Positions 52,381 through 60,448 of a stretch of 64,000 nt of DNA are shown one piece after another; the stretch's first letter is position 1, and each line of letters starts with the position of its first letter. The position numbers and the translations under genes are program-made. Under the pieces are notes generated by a model. It worked only from the letters and a program-made list of their open reading frames with translations. It had not been told where the DNA came from and did no database searches. Origin of the DNA: Rhodococcus sp. 14-1411-2a (GTDB taxonomy: Bacteria > Actinomycetota > Actinomycetes > Mycobacteriales > Mycobacteriaceae); the NCBI RefSeq assembly GCF_002259485.1, contig NZ_NPGA01000022.1:62001-126000 (forward strand), written 5' to 3'.

Positions 52381-52432
52381 GCGATATGTCGATGGTCAAA
52401 ACGCACACCCAAACCCGCAGGAAGCCGCTCAA
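52381..52432 (+). repeat. direct repeat R3 of the defence island
   Basis: Core ATGGTCAAAACGCACACCCA and then AACCCGCAGGAAGCCGCTCA. The 40-bp core matches R1 at most positions. Confidence 0.7.
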
Positions 52433-52692
52433 CCCGGACCCGCGAGACAAATCGCGATGAGCCTGCCGAGGTGATCTCAAGAAGCCCGCGCCGTGCGAGA
52501 GACCGTGGAGTGCGGTTTCCGAGGCGGACGATTGACGGCACGCTACCGACGCGGCCTGTTTATGCACAACCCGACCAGTGCCCCCCGACGTCGATGACTG
52601 CCACGCTTCTGCTGTTGGCCGCCATTGGCAGAGTTGCAGCGGTCCGCGAGTAATCTGCAACGGAAATCCCGTGAGGAGAGGAAGCCCTATAA

Positions 52693-53487
52693 ATGGAACC
52701 GCCACCAGGGTCGGGTTCGCTAAACCCCAAAACCGGTCGATACGAATCAGGCGAATGCTACTGGGACGGTCGCACCTGGCGGCGGATAGACGACCAGAAA
52801 CATAAGAAGCCGCACAAGTGGCCGTTGACGACGCCTCAGTCAGTGGTTGCAGGTGCTGCGTTGGTAAGCGTGCTCCTCCTAGGAGTCGCTCTCGGCAACG
52901 CCGACAATGATGAGAACTCTACGCGCGCCATTCAGACGACCACACGCACGCTTCCGCCTTCGCCCCCGGGAGGTTCGGCTCCGAGTGGTGCCGAACGAGC
53001 GACCACCGTCCCAACCGTATCGCCCTCACCGGCCGCTGCGGTAACGACAGATCCGAACGCGGCTGCAATCGAAGCAAATCGCGTTGCTATGGATTCTCAA
53101 CAGGCAGCGGCCGACGCTCAAGCAACACGGCTGGACCGACAAACTTACCCAGCAATTGGCGAACGCGAATTCGGCGTGTTGGTCCGCGATCCAGATGCCG
53201 AACGGGGAAGAAGAGTTGTCGTGTACGGGTATGTGACCCAGTTTGACTCGGTCACCGGGACCTCTATGTTTCGGGCAGACACCTCTGCAGTGGAAGGCAA
53301 CCAGTGGTACGAGTTCGACCACAACACCATAGTGAACTTCGATCCGGTCATTGGACGCGAAATCATTGATGGCGATGTGGTGACGCTCTACGCAGAGGTC
53401 GCCGGAAGTCGGAGCTATGAAACCACATTGGGCACGAGCGAAACCGCGTTAGTACTCAAGGCCAACATGATTGACATCACGGGATAG
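52693..53487 (+). CDS. membrane-anchored protein with DUF2510-like N-terminus
   Basis: A 264-residue protein. The first 35 residues resemble the DUF2510 motif (GRYESGECYWDGRTWRRIDD). A membrane helix follows (VVAGAALVSVLLLGVALG), then a Pro/Thr-rich spacer and an exported beta-rich domain (REFGVLVRDPDAERGRRVVV, TIVNFDPVIGREIIDGDVVT). AGGAGAGG lies about 18 bp before the ATG. The domain recalls small secreted OB-like or SH3-like folds; function unknown. Confidence 0.65.
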   Translation: MEPPPGSGSLNPKTGRYESGECYWDGRTWRRIDDQKHKKPHKWPLTTPQSVVAGAALVSVLLLGVALGNADNDENSTRAIQTTTRTLPPSPPGGSAPSGAERATTVPTVSPSPAAAVTTDPNAAAIEANRVAMDSQQAAADAQATRLDRQTYPAIGEREFGVLVRDPDAERGRRVVVYGYVTQFDSVTGTSMFRADTSAVEGNQWYEFDHNTIVNFDPVIGREIIDGDVVTLYAEVAGSRSYETTLGTSETALVLKANMIDITG

Positions 53488-53725
53488 CAACGGCCTCTCC
53501 GACTGGACGATTGATTACGAAGATGAGTGGCATGTCGGGGCATGTTGCGCAGGACTCGACCGCAAAAGTGTCGTCGAGCCGCGCGATCAGGTTGGGCGCG
53601 ATGCGAGAGTGCCAATTGTTGATGGCGTTGGCGAATCGATCCCACAATCCGTTCGCCGAGGGACCGATGTGCTCTCGGTCAGAGTAGCTGTCCGATGCAC
53701 CCATTCGGTCGCGTGCGGTTGTCAC
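53477..53725 (-). CDS. possible truncated hypothetical gene
   Basis: The minus-strand frame reads GLWDRFANAINNWHSRIAPN then TCPDMPLIFVINRPVGEAVA, which looks protein-like, with starts GTG 53725 or an internal ATG (MGASDSY). It overlaps the end of the membrane-anchored protein gene by 11 bp. The family is not recognised and no ribosome site is clear. Otherwise nothing is seen in 53488-53823. Confidence 0.35.
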   Translation of the reverse strand: MTTARDRMGASDSYSDREHIGPSANGLWDRFANAINNWHSRIAPNLIARLDDTFAVESCATCPDMPLIFVINRPVGEAVAIP

Positions 53726-53823
53726 GATGCCGAGCTCGATATGGACGCGGTGCGCACTCGCGTTCGGCGATGGTTGTCAGGGCAACGCACACCCACCACA
53801 GTTGCCCCTGACGTGTGTCGTCG

Positions 53824-54915
53824 TCACTCGCAGCCGACGCCGTCTCCGTCACCGTCGAACTCGGTACTGAATCCGGGGTCTCCGACTCGGATGGGGGCTG
53901 CACCGGCGGCGCGAACTGCGGCGCAGTTCGCGTAGATCACGCTCGCCAGCGCCGGTGCCATACCCACCGGCGCTGGCGCAGCGGGTTGCTGAGCTGGTGT
54001 CAACGCGGGCGCTGACTCGGCGGGGCGGATTGAGGCGGTAGCGCCGCACTCCCCGAGTATGCGAACGATGGCATCGTGTTCGGGCGGGGTGACCCAAAGT
54101 CCGTACGCGGCTTTGACCTCGACCTGCCGTGAGACGTAGGTACACCGGTACGGCTTGTTGCTCGGCAGCCATGTCGCGGCATCGCCGTCGCCTTTCTGCT
54201 GATTCGCCGGGCCGTCCACGGCCTGCAGATTGCGCGGGTCGTTCGCCAGATTCCGCAACGTGAGCTCGTCAAGCTGCTGCGCACCTGTCTGCCAGGCGTT
54301 GCTCAGAGCAACGACGTGATCGACCTGCACGGTCATCGAGGTATCGGCACCACGGATGAAGTCGATGGTGGCCCCGGTGTATTCGTCAACCAGGGTGCCT
54401 GTTTGTATTGCGCATCCGTTGGATCCCAGTTTCACAGTGATTGCGGTGAGATCCCGTCGAAGTACGTCGTTGCGGGTGTCGCAGCCGTTGCGGCCGTACT
54501 CAACGGTTACGTTGTCGGTCCAGGCCTGCCCGAACAGGTCCCGGTCGTAGCCGGTCTTCGGGGCTCGCCCCTTGATCGGCACGGTTGCCAGCATAGTCAG
54601 GGCTGTTTGTGCGCTGTCCGCGTTGGTGACCACCGCCGCGGCAGGTACGGATGGATCCACCGGTTCGGGTATGGCCGGCGGATCGACCGGAAGCGTGGGC
54701 GTGGCCTCGGTAGTAGCCGCTTCGCGTGAGATGTCGATTGTCGTATCGGCGGCCGACGACGCAGCATCGGTTTGCGACGTTGCGTCCCTCTCCCCCGACG
54801 GATCCACGCAACCGACGACGAGCAGACCGGACAATGCCACTCCGGCGATCCACGGCCACGTCCGCACACTCTTCGATGCGGATGACATAGGCGGCGAATA
54901 GCCGGAAAAAGACAC
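53824..54915 (-). CDS. secreted HNH (DUF1524-type) nuclease with excalibur domain
   Basis: A 363-residue exported lipoprotein: signal with lipobox LVVGC near residue 36, a Thr/Pro linker, then a GmrSD C-terminal/DUF1524-like HNH domain: GYDRDLFGQAWTDNVTVEYG, then QVDHVVALSNAWQTGAQQ (DHV catalytic His), then RNLANDPRNLQAVDGPANQQ. The last ~35 residues form an excalibur calcium-binding domain (YANCAAVRAAGAAPIRVGDP, DGDGDGVGCE). The start is GTG 54915 (GGAGC upstream); ATG 54888 is possible. Extracellular DNA degradation or interbacterial roles are inferred from the family. Confidence 0.88.
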   Translation of the reverse strand: MSFSGYSPPMSSASKSVRTWPWIAGVALSGLLVVGCVDPSGERDATSQTDAASSAADTTIDISREAATTEATPTLPVDPPAIPEPVDPSVPAAAVVTNADSAQTALTMLATVPIKGRAPKTGYDRDLFGQAWTDNVTVEYGRNGCDTRNDVLRRDLTAITVKLGSNGCAIQTGTLVDEYTGATIDFIRGADTSMTVQVDHVVALSNAWQTGAQQLDELTLRNLANDPRNLQAVDGPANQQKGDGDAATWLPSNKPYRCTYVSRQVEVKAAYGLWVTPPEHDAIVRILGECGATASIRPAESAPALTPAQQPAAPAPVGMAPALASVIYANCAAVRAAGAAPIRVGDPGFSTEFDGDGDGVGCE

Positions 54916-55246
54916 AGTGGTGCTCCAGGATCGTTGGTGAACGAGTCAGGCGACATCGTAGTTGGGCAGCTGATCAGCAACCGACGCAGTGGAATCATTC
55001 GGCGACTGCTACCGTTTCGCAGTTTCGAGTGCGATTAGCGAAGAACATCACTGCCAAGGAGGTAGCGGTTTCACCCGGAATGAGCCCACATCAGGCGGCC
55101 GTAGTCGGCAACAGACGAAAAAGCAGGGTATAGGACCTGGTCATCGACACGTCCCGATGCAAGCCGTTGTCCCACATGCACAGGCCCGAGAGTTGACAGG
55201 TCAGATATCGTCCGAGGCTGCTGCCCTGCAGAGTACCGTTACGCGC
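54916..55246. other. 331-bp divergent intergenic region
   Basis: It separates the HNH nuclease gene from the small membrane protein gene. TTGACA at about 55193 could be a -35 element. No gene or repeat is convincing; the in-frame extension of the 55247 gene upstream of its ATG looks non-coding. Confidence 0.4.
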
Positions 55247-55603
55247 ATGGGGAACAACTTTTACGGCGGCGTTCACCACCATTACCATGGTGGGACGAGA
55301 GGTGTTGAACGTCAACCCGATCCGCCGCCCGTCGACACGCGCTCTGTGTGGCGCCAACACCCTATCGTCGGGACGCTGACCTACGCGATCATGGCCTTCA
55401 TCGCCCTCGGTGTTGTCATCAACTTCTGGTATATGTTCGTGCCGCTCGCCGTTGTCGGTGTCGGCGGCTATTTCGGAATCCAGCGGGCCAAGGCGCAGCG
55501 CGCAGAGAACGCGGCACTGTCGGCACGGGCACAGGCCGAGCACGAGGCGTACATGCGAGGGTCAGAGGTGGGAATGTTCGGACGGTTCCCGCCGGAGGTG
55601 TAA
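55247..55603 (+). CDS. small membrane protein
   Basis: A 118-residue protein from ATG 55247. A His/Gly-rich N-terminus (MGNNFYGGVHHHYHGGTRGV) is followed by two adjacent membrane helices (LTYAIMAFIALGVVINFWYM and FVPLAVVGVGGYFGI) and a charged tail (QRAKAQRAENAALSARAQAE). TACCGT 7 bp before the ATG looks like a -10 element, so the transcript may be leaderless. Family not recognised. Confidence 0.6.
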   Translation: MGNNFYGGVHHHYHGGTRGVERQPDPPPVDTRSVWRQHPIVGTLTYAIMAFIALGVVINFWYMFVPLAVVGVGGYFGIQRAKAQRAENAALSARAQAEHEAYMRGSEVGMFGRFPPEV

Positions 55604-55933
55604 CCGATTTGAGAATTCTCGGCGTCGCCTCCGGGGGAGCGGCTGAAACTTGAGCGTAGGTTGTCGTCGGGTTTTCTGTTGATCGTTTACCCGGTCAGTT
55701 GTCTTCAGTCCACGTGGTCACCAATTGGGTGGGCAATGGGGTGCTGCTCCCCGGTCGGAGTGCGCATTGTCGCTATGAGTACCGACTGTGTCCGGAGACT
55801 TCAGACCACCGATCGAACACGCCTGAACGAAGCCGTGCCGGGAGGACGCGTGCGGTTTCTAACTGGGTGCGCTGGCAACGTAATGGGATGGCATCTCGGT
55901 AGGTTGGCGTCGCGGCGGGTCCGGCGCACTCTG
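55604..55933. other. 330-bp gap, no gene seen
   Basis: Open frames in this interval are Arg/Ser/Cys-rich and lack ribosome sites. No strong hairpin, repeat or promoter is evident. Confidence 0.4.
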
Positions 55934-56293
55934 TCAGCTATCTGGAGGGGTGGGAGTATCCCAGATTCCCGCATACATCTCGGCTACCAACGGCCACACC
56001 TGGCGAAGACCGTCCTCGACGGAGTCGACGACGGTGGCGAGGTCGCCGAAGATCACGAACTCGTGGGGAATCACACGGCCAGCCGAGTCTCGGCGTCCGA
56101 GCGGATCCTCGATGCGAAGCGCAACATGTCCATCCTGGCGGTGCCACGCAGTCAGCGCGTCTCCAGCGTCGTCGAAAGCACGTTCGTAGTCCGGGAGCGG
56201 GTCGCCGAGTCCGGCGTCGAGAAGAAAACGAAAACCCCAATTACGGCCCCGAGTGGACCAGATGATGTCCGAGGGTCCGGAACTGGTGCTCAC
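55934..56293 (-). CDS. small partner of the GTPase gene
   Basis: A 119-residue soluble protein: IIWSTRGRNWGFRFLLDAGL, then DALTAWHRQDGHVALRIEDP and FVIFGDLATVVDSVEDGLRQ. Its start overlaps the stop of the GTPase gene by 4 bp, so the two are coupled and probably act together. The fold appears alpha/beta, with no known enzyme motif. It may be a regulator, effector or adaptor of the GTPase. Confidence 0.7.
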   Translation of the reverse strand: MSTSSGPSDIIWSTRGRNWGFRFLLDAGLGDPLPDYERAFDDAGDALTAWHRQDGHVALRIEDPLGRRDSAGRVIPHEFVIFGDLATVVDSVEDGLRQVWPLVAEMYAGIWDTPTPPDS

Positions 56294-57486
56294 TTCGGGT
56301 TCCTGATCACCTTGTCGTCGACGCCCTGCTCGAGGTCCAACTTGAACTGCGTCAGTGTCGCTCGCAGGTAGTCGTGCTGAGCGCGGGCCTGCGCGTTCAT
56401 CTCCCTGAGTTTCGGTCCCACCAACCGCGCCGCGTCCGCCAGGATGGGCAGCGCGACGGCGGCGATCTTTCTTGCCTTTCCGCCCTTACCTGGGTTGACC
56501 AGTGCTAGAAGCTTTTCGATCGCCGCAAATTTTTCACCCGTCAGGCCTGCTGCCAGCAACTCTGCGCCGTCGGCGAGCGAGTCGAGCACTTTGCCAGGAA
56601 TGTCGTGCTTCTCCTGCCATTGCACACGACGCTGAAGCGGAAGAATCGACGCCACCGGAAGGACGAGATCGAGACCGATACGCCGGGTCAAGTCGATGTC
56701 GAGCGTCTGTGGACCAGTGGACTCGCGCTCGAACTTGGCGGAGGACAGCAGCAAGAAGTCTTCCCCGATGGACAGGGCAGCGGGGGTGTCGATGAGTTCG
56801 GCGATGGTCGATCGGAGCTGTTCGATGTCTGCTGCTGCATTGACGATGATCAGATCGCGGAAAGTGTCGACGTCCCAGTCCGGGAACAGATCGGCTTTCG
56901 AGAGCGCCAGGATCCACACCCGAGGGAACTCGACGATAGGCCCGTCCTCGAGCAAGTCGTCCTTGATTCGTAAGAGCCCCTGACGAAAGCTGAACATCAA
57001 CGACTTCAGGTACAGCTCTTCGTCGCCTCGGTGGTCGAGTAATTTCTGTCCGTCGACCAGCAGGAAAGCGACGTCGGACCGAAGTAGAGAACGGAAGGTG
57101 TCGGTGCGCCGCTCGCGCTCCGTCGCGCTGCTGGGCTCGGTTTCGAACCATTCGCCTGGATAGTCGTGCCATGCGAGTCGGAGGACGTCGAAGGGCCGCT
57201 TCTTGGCTGCGTCGGTGTCTGCGCCTTTGAGTTTCACCGAGAAGTAATGAGTCGTCGCCTTGTATCGGTCTTGTTTCGGTGCCGTCGCGAGGTCCCGCAT
57301 GCGGAGGTAGTTCCTGTAGAGCCGATGCCCTTGGCCGATGTCGTCGGCAACAAGGTCCCAGAGATCGTTCGCGTATCCCCCATCCTGCGTCGGTCCGAAA
57401 AAAGACGACAACAAAACAGTCTTGCCCGAACCACTCTCGCCGAACACGGCGATGTGTTGCTCTCGAACCCTGGGAAATTTGGCCAT
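56290..57486 (-). CDS. P-loop GTPase of a putative conflict system
   Basis: A 398-residue protein from ATG 57486 (MAKFPRV; upstream codons look non-coding). G1/P-loop GESGSGKT (16-23), G3-like DYPGEW (108-113), and G4-like LALSKADLF (194-201), the pattern of a TRAFAC-type GTPase rather than an AAA+ ATPase. The C-terminal ~150 residues are helical (KIAAVALPILADAARLVGPK). This resembles GTPases that computational work has placed in bacterial conflict systems (DO-GTPase-like), usually with one or two small partners; here the 119-residue gene. Role inferred, not shown. Confidence 0.7.
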   Translation of the reverse strand: MAKFPRVREQHIAVFGESGSGKTVLLSSFFGPTQDGGYANDLWDLVADDIGQGHRLYRNYLRMRDLATAPKQDRYKATTHYFSVKLKGADTDAAKKRPFDVLRLAWHDYPGEWFETEPSSATERERRTDTFRSLLRSDVAFLLVDGQKLLDHRGDEELYLKSLMFSFRQGLLRIKDDLLEDGPIVEFPRVWILALSKADLFPDWDVDTFRDLIIVNAAADIEQLRSTIAELIDTPAALSIGEDFLLLSSAKFERESTGPQTLDIDLTRRIGLDLVLPVASILPLQRRVQWQEKHDIPGKVLDSLADGAELLAAGLTGEKFAAIEKLLALVNPGKGGKARKIAAVALPILADAARLVGPKLREMNAQARAQHDYLRATLTQFKLDLEQGVDDKVIRNPK

Positions 57487-57686
57487 GGCAGGGAAGGTAC
57501 AACACACGGCGTGAGCGCCTCCGCTGCGACAAGAGACCGCAGGTGAAACGTGCAAGCAGTGCCGTCACCTTCGAACCCAGAGCTGCACCTCCTCGGCCGC
57601 AACCTACCGGTCTCAGGCACATCGACGACTTTGAAAATCGATGGACGCATGATCAGCCAAGAGGGTTCATCTGCTTCAATTCCGTC

Positions 57687-57974
57687 ATGACCGATCCGGT
57701 AGACATCACAACGACAACACCCACCGTTGGTGACACAGTCCAAGTGCGACGCCTAGAAGGCGGCTTCGTTACCGGGACCGTAGTCGAGGACTTCGCCGAC
57801 TACTTGCTGACCGTCCCCGTCGCCGGCCGAGACTGGGCGATGCCCCATCGATGGGCCGTCGCAACGAACAGCGGAACGCTGATCTTCGCCGACGACGCCG
57901 ACATCATCGAGCACCACAAATCCGAACCGTCGACGACAACGGCGACACCGAACGACGTAAGCCACAAGACCTGA
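57687..57974 (+). CDS. small hypothetical protein
   Basis: A 95-residue acidic protein from ATG 57687: TPTVGDTVQVRRLEGGFVTG, then DYLLTVPVAGRDWAMPHRWA and FADDADIIEHH, a small beta-barrel-like fold with a disordered Thr-rich tail. Family unknown. It is followed 3 bp later by a small membrane protein gene, which suggests a two-gene operon. Confidence 0.55.
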   Translation: MTDPVDITTTTPTVGDTVQVRRLEGGFVTGTVVEDFADYLLTVPVAGRDWAMPHRWAVATNSGTLIFADDADIIEHHKSEPSTTTATPNDVSHKT

Positions 57975-57977
57975 CCG

Positions 57978-58154
57978 GTGGACATCTACCCAATTCTGGT
58001 TGCCTCGGTCATCGGGTCCGCGGCCGTACTGGGCATTGTCATACCAGTCCTGCTGGTCATGACGATCATCGACATCACGCGGGCGCTGCGAAACCGCACC
58101 GAAGGTTCCCCAAGCCAACCCCCGGCGTCAGCACGAAGAGCAGCCGACTTCTGA
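57978..58154 (+). CDS. 58-residue single-pass membrane protein, end altered by a tni-type repeat
   Basis: From GTG 57978: MDIYPILVASVIGSAAVLGI, then VIPVLLVMTIIDITRALRNR and a Pro/Ser/Ala tail. One long or two short membrane helices. The stop codon (58152-58154) lies inside the tni-like end at 58138-58162, so the original C-terminus was probably cut by an insertion. Confidence 0.5.
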   Translation: MDIYPILVASVIGSAAVLGIVIPVLLVMTIIDITRALRNRTEGSPSQPPASARRAADF

Positions 58155-58162
58155 CACTGACA
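58138..58162 (-). repeat. extra tni-like terminal repeat
   Basis: The minus strand reads TGTCAGTGTCAGAAGTCGGC then TGC, matching the tni ends at all but a few positions. It points leftward like the end at 58675-58699. It may be the scar of another tni-type element or of a one-ended event. Confidence 0.65.
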
Positions 58163-58284
58163 AACGTCATCGACACTACTGATCCTCGCGTTGATCGCCC
58201 TCGCTGGCGGGAAGTCGATTCACGTCGCGATCACCGTAGGAATCACCCCATTCCCACACGCCACTGAGGGCATCGCGAACTTCG

Positions 58285-58524
58285 CTACAGCCCGGACGAC
58301 GGTGTAGGCGCGTGGTAAGCGTGGGCGTACTCACGGAGTCGATCCCGGACATCGTCGTCCAGGTCCGGGCCGCCCGGCAGATTCAAGGCCCACCACAACC
58401 GGCGCCGATACTCCGCACCCGAAATTCCGAACGCGACGAAGATGTCTTCATCGTCGGCACCACCGTACGGTTCCCAGCGCACCGCGAACCCCACAAAAGT
58501 CTCTGCCGACCGCTCGTCCGTCAT
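58285..58524 (-). CDS. DUF3263-like small protein
   Basis: A 79-residue protein from ATG 58524: FVGFAVRWEPYGGADDEDIF, then VAFGISGAEYRRRLWWALNL, then DLDDDVRDRLREY. The E..W..YGG..E..I...FG.S...Y.RRL pattern recalls DUF3263, a small actinobacterial DNA-binding-like family. No ribosome site; GAGAATTGT just upstream could be a -10 of a leaderless transcript. Confidence 0.55.
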   Translation of the reverse strand: MTDERSAETFVGFAVRWEPYGGADDEDIFVAFGISGAEYRRRLWWALNLPGGPDLDDDVRDRLREYAHAYHAPTPSSGL

Positions 58525-58674
58525 GCCGACAATTCTCGCCGACCTATCGACCGTCCACACACTCCCACCGCAGCCCCGACAACCCGAGACCTGCGATGCC
58601 CCGATTGTGCACTCCACTTCTGCACTCAGATTGTCAGAAGACGGCTGCAATCACTGGTGAAATCCCAGCAAATC

Positions 58675-58699
58675 GTGCAGCCCACTTCTGAAACTGACA
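58675..58699 (-). repeat. tni-type terminal repeat, right end of second element
   Basis: The minus strand reads TGTCAGTTTCAGAAGTGGGC then TGCAC, 23 of 25 identical to 26146-26170 in inverted orientation. An inner repeat containing GCAGAAGTGGAGTGCAC lies at about 58608-58625, and another TGTCAGAAGACGGCTGCA at 58633 in the opposite orientation. Confidence 0.8.
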
Positions 58700-58767
58700 G
58701 TTGATCGAGTGCGGGAGGGGGTGACAGAAACGTTCGTTTTTGGCGAACCCCGTCGAACCGAATTAAT

Positions 58768-58785
58768 GACTCTCGCTAACGAGTC
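58768..58785 (-). terminator. hairpin after the tRNA-like gene
   Basis: GACTC and GAGTC arms around a short loop, followed on the minus strand by ATTAATTC, directly after the tRNA 3' end. Confidence 0.5.
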
Positions 58786-58787
58786 GC

Positions 58788-58874
58788 CTAGGCGGAGGGA
58801 TTCGAACCCTCGGATGCTTTATGGGCATCAGACACTTATGAGGTGCCCGCAATAAGCCGCTCTGCCACGCCTCC
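58788..58874 (-). tRNA. class II (Ser/Leu-like) tRNA with CAU anticodon and mismatched acceptor end
   Basis: An 87-nt cloverleaf can be drawn on the minus strand: acceptor GGAGGCG, D-stem GCA/TGC with GG in the loop, anticodon stem GGCAC/GTGTC with loop CTCATAA (anticodon CAU), long variable arm with stem GATGC/GCATC, T-arm GAGGG-TTCGAAT-CCCTC, and 3' acceptor CGCCTAG. The body is that of a serine-type tRNA, but CAU reads Met/AUG (or Ile if lysidine-modified). Only five of seven acceptor pairs form, because CGCCTAG replaces the expected CGCCTCC. No CCA is encoded. It may be a pseudo-tRNA, a remade attachment site, or a functional odd tRNA. Confidence 0.75.
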
Positions 58875-59011
58875 ATTGACCTGCACCCGTCGCAGCCATA
58901 ACTGTGAATGACGAGCGCGTAGTCGAACCATCCAGACTCGCCGGATGGGGATGCTCATGTTAACACCACGACCCCACACCCAGACGGGGTTTTGGCGGGC
59001 TTGCTGCTGCA

Positions 59012-59938
59012 TCATTGCGCCGCCCCCGCGTAGGCGACAGGGGCCGCACCGTCGGATTTGGCATGGACCGGGGATGAATCGTCTGAATCTTCTGCAATCG
59101 CCTGGTTTTCCGTGGTCGACATCGACCGCGGGGCCGCTTTGGTGGCTGCGAATCTTTGTTGGAATTCGACCCATCTGTCGTACCGCGACGCAACCGCGGA
59201 CGGCGAAACGCCAAGTACCTCAGCAGTTTTGTTGAACTTTCCCATGGCCTTTGGGTTGTTGAGGTAGACGTCAGCGGTGTCCCAGACGACCTGTGCAAGA
59301 TTCCCTTGTTCGTCTATGTATGCCTCGAGCTGCTCAGCATCGCTGGGGGTCCCCACGGCGGCGAGCTGCCCATCGGTGGTGTCTGCGGATGCGGTGTCGG
59401 AGTTGGTTGAATCGCTTGCGTTGCCATTTGCGGGTGTTGATCGGCGGTGTCGCGGGGCGCTGATCCCGATGGACATCATTTCGCACATGGTCATCACCAT
59501 CAGAGGTGCGAGCGCTCCGAGTGCGGCAGCGACTCCGGCGTTGAGGTCGGTGACGGTGAGGACCGCGTGGTAGGCGTTGCCGGCCATGCTGGCCAGTCCG
59601 GCGAGCGTGTAGACGGCGATGATGAAGCGCCGGCCGATGACCGTGGCCCTGTCGGTGTGTTGTGACAGTGCGACGCGGAAGATGCCGGCTACGAGGATCG
59701 GGCCGTCGAGGACGACTGGGATCACCCAGGCGGAGTCACCCAGGTTGGCCATGGTGGCGAGGTCGTAGAGGGTGGAGAAGCTGAGCTTGAAGCTCGACGC
59801 GGTCACTGCGATGGCGACGACGAGGCCGATGCCGAGTGCCCACTTGATGATGGCCGGGTGGATTTCGGCTGGCTGACCGATTGGGAGAGAGTCGGGGCCT
59901 GATGCTTCGGTGGGTTGGTCGGCGTTACGGTTGGTCAT
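59012..59938 (-). CDS. DUF2637 membrane protein (plasmid transfer/replication associated)
   Basis: A 308-residue protein. N-terminal ~150 residues are the DUF2637 domain with four membrane segments (IIKWALGIGLVVAIAVTASS, ANLGDSAWVIPVVLDGPILV, FIIAVYTLAGLASMAGNAYH, AGVAAALGALAPLMVMTMCE). The C-terminal half is soluble with a helix-turn-helix-like segment (KFNKTAEVLGVSPSAVASRY). DUF2637 proteins are typical of actinobacterial conjugative plasmids and ICEs and related to Spd proteins. ATG 59938 follows CAAGGAGCT. It precedes the parA operon on the same strand. Confidence 0.88.
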   Translation of the reverse strand: MTNRNADQPTEASGPDSLPIGQPAEIHPAIIKWALGIGLVVAIAVTASSFKLSFSTLYDLATMANLGDSAWVIPVVLDGPILVAGIFRVALSQHTDRATVIGRRFIIAVYTLAGLASMAGNAYHAVLTVTDLNAGVAAALGALAPLMVMTMCEMMSIGISAPRHRRSTPANGNASDSTNSDTASADTTDGQLAAVGTPSDAEQLEAYIDEQGNLAQVVWDTADVYLNNPKAMGKFNKTAEVLGVSPSAVASRYDRWVEFQQRFAATKAAPRSMSTTENQAIAEDSDDSSPVHAKSDGAAPVAYAGAAQ

Positions 59939-60049
59939 AGGTCACAGCTCCTTGAGTTGTCTGTGGCCGACGGCCCCGGTGGTGTGTCAGCACTGCCGGG
60001 GCCCCGTGTCGGGTTTGTTTGTAATTCGATGAGGGAACGCGGCTTTGGG

Positions 60050-60448
60050 TTACGACGAAAGTGGTCGACCGGGTGACAGAGGGGTGTCGGATCCGCTGTA
60101 CCGCTTTCCGTTGTTGTGTGAGCGTTCGCGCGCTTCGACCTCGCGGAGCAGGGCTTTCTCGATGAACTGTGACCACGATCGGTCGTCTTCGAGGTGCGCC
60201 GTCGCTTTGTGGACACCGCGGGCACGGGTGAAGATCTCGTTGTCGATATAGACGGTGATTCGCTTCTTACCTGCGTTGTCGTCCGTGGTTGCTGTCGGTC
60301 CTGACGGTGTCTCGGTTGGGGTCGACGTCGATGGTGGCGGCGGTACCGGTGTTCGATTCTTCGCTTGAAGTCTTGAAAGGTCGCCCGTGACCTGTGGTCG
60401 ACGTGGAGCCAGTCCTGAAACGATGCGATTCTGCGTGGGCTCGGTCAT
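60050..60448 (-). CDS. parB: ParB-type small DNA-binding partition partner
   Basis: A 132-residue protein from ATG 60448, overlapping the parA stop by 4 bp. The N-terminal ~65 residues are Pro/Thr-rich and disordered. The C-terminal part (KKRITVYIDNEIFTRARGVH, then SWSQFIEKALLREVEARER) is a ribbon-helix-helix-like DNA-binding domain: one beta strand followed by two helices. In type Ib partition systems a small RHH protein binds the centromere and stimulates ParA. The repeats at 61400-61905 are the likely target. Confidence 0.8.
   Translation of the reverse strand: MTEPTQNRIVSGLAPRRPQVTGDLSRLQAKNRTPVPPPPSTSTPTETPSGPTATTDDNAGKKRITVYIDNEIFTRARGVHKATAHLEDDRSWSQFIEKALLREVEARERSHNNGKRYSGSDTPLSPGRPLSS

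Larger units (their letters stand above)
26146..58699. mobile_element. candidate second tni-ended element (non-autonomous)
   Basis: 26146-26170 and 58675-58699 are 25-bp inverted repeats matching at 23 of 25 positions, and both have an inner repeat of the CAGAAGT-S-GAGTGCACA type. They resemble each other more than they resemble the ends of the first transposon. No tni gene lies between them, so movement would need TniABQ from the neighbour or elsewhere. The 5-bp flanks (CAGAT, GTTGA) differ. The segment may also be an assembly of several insertions whose outer ends happen to pair. Confidence 0.5.

Noticed and set aside
49091..52432. Possible CRISPR array from the three repeats
   Set aside because: Only three copies, spaced 1.1 and 2.2 kb with full genes between them; no short regular spacers and no cas genes.
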